Shown here piece after piece: positions 61,630 to 64,000 of a stretch of DNA of 64,000 nucleotides (positions within the stretch are counted from its first letter, which is position 1; the number at the start of each line of letters is the position of its first letter). Origin of the DNA: Zhongshania sp. R06B22 (lineage in GTDB: Bacteria; Pseudomonadota; Gammaproteobacteria; Pseudomonadales; Spongiibacteraceae); the NCBI RefSeq assembly GCF_040892595.1, contig NZ_JBFRYB010000001.1, positions 3,224,001-3,288,000 of the forward strand, given 5' to 3'. The position numbers and the translations under genes were made by a program. A model generated the notes under the pieces. It worked only from the letters and a program-made list of their open reading frames with translations, did no database searches and was not told the DNA's origin.

Positions 61630-63981
61630 TCAAAACAGGGTATCGAAATCCCACTTTAAACGTAGACCGTAGGTGCGCGGTGGCGCTAGAGTCACGGTAC
61701 GTCCAAAGTCTTGCTGCACCATCGCCTGGGTATAATCTTTGTCTTTGGCGTTATTAACAAACGCTGTCAACTGCAAGCCTAAAGGATCGTAAAAATAAGA
61801 CATACGAGCTGCCCACGTCTCATACTGATCTTGAATATAGTGCGGTGAGGCTTGCGGAGTTGTGTTGTATCCGCCGTTGTAATAGTAATCCACACCGAAC
61901 TCCAGATTACCGAAATCACCCATACTTAAAAATTGGTTGGCAGACACACTTGAACTAAAACGTGGCGTTCTAACAATGCGGTTGCCGCTAAAGTCACGGG
62001 CAGGATCACCGGTTAGGCTATCTTCACCAAAGTACAGACCAGTCTCATCATCAAAACCGGCGCCGTTCTTATAGTCAGTATAAAAAGCATCTAGGTACGT
62101 TGCACCACCACTAAACACCAAACCGGGGTTTAAATCAGCCATGGGCTGCCATTGGAAATCAATTTCCGCGCCCTCAATTTCAGCCGTACCGGCATTTTTA
62201 AAACTTACAATGCCACCAGATGGAATCGCAACCAAGGCCGTTAACAAACCGTCGATTTTAGTCTTAAAAATAGCGCCATTTAAGCGCAAGGTACCGTCAA
62301 ACAAGTCCGACTTAAACCCGATTTCAACCGCGGTTGCTTCTTCTTTATCAACTGGATCTGGGTTAGTGAAGAAGTTCACAATATTGTAGGTAGGGCTTTT
62401 ATAACCACGCTGTGCAGAAGCGAATATTTGCAGATTATCGCTAGGAAAGAACTGTATCGCTAAGCGCGGCGAAACGGTTTTTTCCTCTAGATCGGGAGCC
62501 TCAAAATCAGAGATACGAATATTCTGCGATCGATCACCGGAACGATAATACTCATTTGGTGGATCGCCCGCTGTCGGCAGCACCACGTCCAAATAGCTAT
62601 TGGTAATACCACGCACCTCTTCTTGGTATCGAACCCCTGCAGTTACATTAAACCAATCAGTGGTAAACCATGTCGCCTGTGCATAAGCAGAGTTTGATTC
62701 AGTGGTGAGAATACCGCCATTACCTAGAACGATATCGGGGGTAGAATTTAGGATTGGTCCCAAAATAGGCGTCAAGAGCTTAGGCAACCCAGCAAGGTTT
62801 GCCGCCAAGCCGACAGGATTAAGCGTTAAATATAAACTACCAAAGCCGCCCTCGCCTTCAAGGCGATACAAGCCCGCAACCCACTGCAGGTCTTCTGACA
62901 ACCAGGTATCTTCGTTGGACAAAACCTGTAATTCATAGGTTTTTTGATCATTAAACTGATCCGCGCTATAAAAATAGGCTTCGGCTTGCTCGGTTGAATC
63001 AAGGTCGTAATGCGCCTCATCAACAATCGCATAGTTCTCAGAATATATAAACTTCACATCTACCGGACCGGGATGCCACTCAAAAATACCACCGTATAAT
63101 TCGTTCATGGTGGAGTTGCCACCGAGATCGTTATTACGCCAAACCCGATCGGGTTCGTCGGCCTCAACACCTGCAAGCAACACCGGGGAGGGCCTTGTGT
63201 TCTCTTGCGACAATGAATTACTGGTGAATTGATTTCCGTACGCAGCGATTAAGGTCATAGAAAAGCTATCTAGCGGATCCCAGCGCATTTTTACACGAGC
63301 GCCTTCAGCAAACTCGTCTTTCATGGGGCCTGGCTCGCCGAACACTTCATTTCGACCATATAGGTCTTGCGAGCTATTAAATAGGGAGACAGTAAGACCT
63401 AGGCTGTCGGTAAGGGGTAAACCTAAGTACAACTGGCTTGCTTTTGCGTTGTAGTTACCCATTTCCGTTTTTAGGTAGCCGGTAAATTCTTCCGGCGGAT
63501 CTTCAGTGATAATACTGATGGCGCCCCCGGTTGCATTGCGGCCAAACAAGGTGCCCTGGGGACCTTTTAATACCTCAACGCGCTTTACAGCACCCAAAGT
63601 ATCTTGCTTACCCTGGCTGGGGCCAATATTTATGCCGTCTATATAAGTGGCGATACTGGGGTCGGCGTTCGGCAAAAATGCATCTGTACCAATGCCGCGC
63701 AAATAAATAACCGTATATCCATAGGCATAAGTGAATGTAAGGCCCGGAGTAATTTTTTGAAGATCAGCTGTCGAATCAACACCCATTGCATCTAGTTTCT
63801 CGCCACTAAATGCGCTAATCATTATGGGGATATCTTGTGAATCCTCTTCGCGCTTTTGCGCCGTAACCATCACTTCTTCAATCAGTCGACTCCCCTGACC
63901 AGCGGCATTTGCCATCATTGGGATCGAAATCGCTGCACTACCACCGACAGCTAAAGCCATCATTCGATATAGGTAATTCAT
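61630..63981 (-). CDS. TonB-dependent outer-membrane receptor, copy 2
   Basis: A 783-residue outer-membrane receptor with a signal peptide (cleavage near ANAAG), EEVMVTAQKREED, a plug with YLRGIGTDAFLPNADPSIA and GTLFGRNATGGAIS, and a 22-strand barrel. It shares the plug motifs almost unchanged with the receptor at 30314 (LRGVGTDAFL; ADPSVATYIDG), so the two are paralogs. It is transcribed with the small secreted protein gene. The start at 63981 lies 19 bases from the window edge; upstream context is not visible. Confidence 0.92.
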   Translation of the reverse strand: MNYLYRMMALAVGGSAAISIPMMANAAGQGSRLIEEVMVTAQKREEDSQDIPIMISAFSGEKLDAMGVDSTADLQKITPGLTFTYAYGYTVIYLRGIGTDAFLPNADPSIATYIDGINIGPSQGKQDTLGAVKRVEVLKGPQGTLFGRNATGGAISIITEDPPEEFTGYLKTEMGNYNAKASQLYLGLPLTDSLGLTVSLFNSSQDLYGRNEVFGEPGPMKDEFAEGARVKMRWDPLDSFSMTLIAAYGNQFTSNSLSQENTRPSPVLLAGVEADEPDRVWRNNDLGGNSTMNELYGGIFEWHPGPVDVKFIYSENYAIVDEAHYDLDSTEQAEAYFYSADQFNDQKTYELQVLSNEDTWLSEDLQWVAGLYRLEGEGGFGSLYLTLNPVGLAANLAGLPKLLTPILGPILNSTPDIVLGNGGILTTESNSAYAQATWFTTDWFNVTAGVRYQEEVRGITNSYLDVVLPTAGDPPNEYYRSGDRSQNIRISDFEAPDLEEKTVSPRLAIQFFPSDNLQIFASAQRGYKSPTYNIVNFFTNPDPVDKEEATAVEIGFKSDLFDGTLRLNGAIFKTKIDGLLTALVAIPSGGIVSFKNAGTAEIEGAEIDFQWQPMADLNPGLVFSGGATYLDAFYTDYKNGAGFDDETGLYFGEDSLTGDPARDFSGNRIVRTPRFSSSVSANQFLSMGDFGNLEFGVDYYYNGGYNTTPQASPHYIQDQYETWAARMSYFYDPLGLQLTAFVNNAKDKDYTQAMVQQDFGRTVTLAPPRTYGLRLKWDFDTLF

Positions 63982-64000
63982 TATTTACACACCATTTTTA

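Noticed and set aside
1..64000. Search for CRISPR arrays, tRNA/rRNA genes, prophage and complete insertion sequences
   Set aside because: I saw no regularly spaced repeats, no cloverleaf-like sequences, no transposase or integrase gene and no phage structural gene.

Overview
This window looks like chromosome from a free-living, probably marine, gammaproteobacterium of the Spongiibacteraceae/Cellvibrionales type. That placement is an inference. It rests on the order perM-tusA-bepA-nadA, which as I recall is also found in Pseudomonas, on a Pseudomonas-like desaturase module, on moderate GC, and on an abundance of lipid-catabolic genes and TonB receptors. I saw no phage, no intact insertion sequence, no CRISPR array and no tRNA or rRNA gene.

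Region 1 (1-14.1 kb) is mostly housekeeping. It holds a partial AI-2E/PerM-type permease, a TusA-like protein, the BepA protease and quinolinate synthase NadA. Next come a DesC-DesB-like desaturase system with a FabR/DesT-type repressor and a clear promoter/operator, then a phosphate module (Pit, DUF47/PhoU-like, PPK2), an RluA-type pseudouridine synthase, a quinone-oxidoreductase-like MDR protein and an aldehyde dehydrogenase.

Region 2 (about 14-44 kb) is the most interesting part, a dense catabolic island. Two DUF2236 (MpaB / latex-clearing-protein family) oxygenases flank a cytochrome P450, an orphan cytochrome-oxidase subunit III/IV pair with a six-helix membrane protein, a Baeyer-Villiger monooxygenase, and a GMC oxidoreductase with a Tat-lipoprotein small subunit. 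These are followed by an unknown protein with an HSL-type esterase, a TonB receptor, two acyl-CoA dehydrogenases, an acyl-CoA synthetase, an alpha-methylacyl-CoA racemase, a FadB-type multifunctional enzyme and a thiolase. Two AraC-type regulators sit at divergent promoters. My reading is oxidative attack on a hydrophobic, probably methyl-branched (isoprenoid- or steroid-like) substrate, followed by beta-oxidation. The substrate is not shown by the sequence.

Region 3 (44-55 kb) is mixed. It has a FAN1-like VRR-NUC nuclease translationally coupled to a DinG/XPD-type helicase with a Cas4-like N-terminus, a DMT transporter, a MEST-like alpha/beta hydrolase divergent from a TetR regulator and amidohydrolase, a carboxylesterase and an NdpA-family nucleoid protein.

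Region 4 (55-64 kb) is a second acyl-CoA operon: two enoyl-CoA hydratases, an orphan carboxyltransferase and an acyl-CoA dehydrogenase. It is followed by small uncharacterised genes, a frameshifted relic of a DUF3820 gene whose intact relative lies at 7.0 kb, and a second TonB receptor, paralogous to the first, paired with a small secreted protein.
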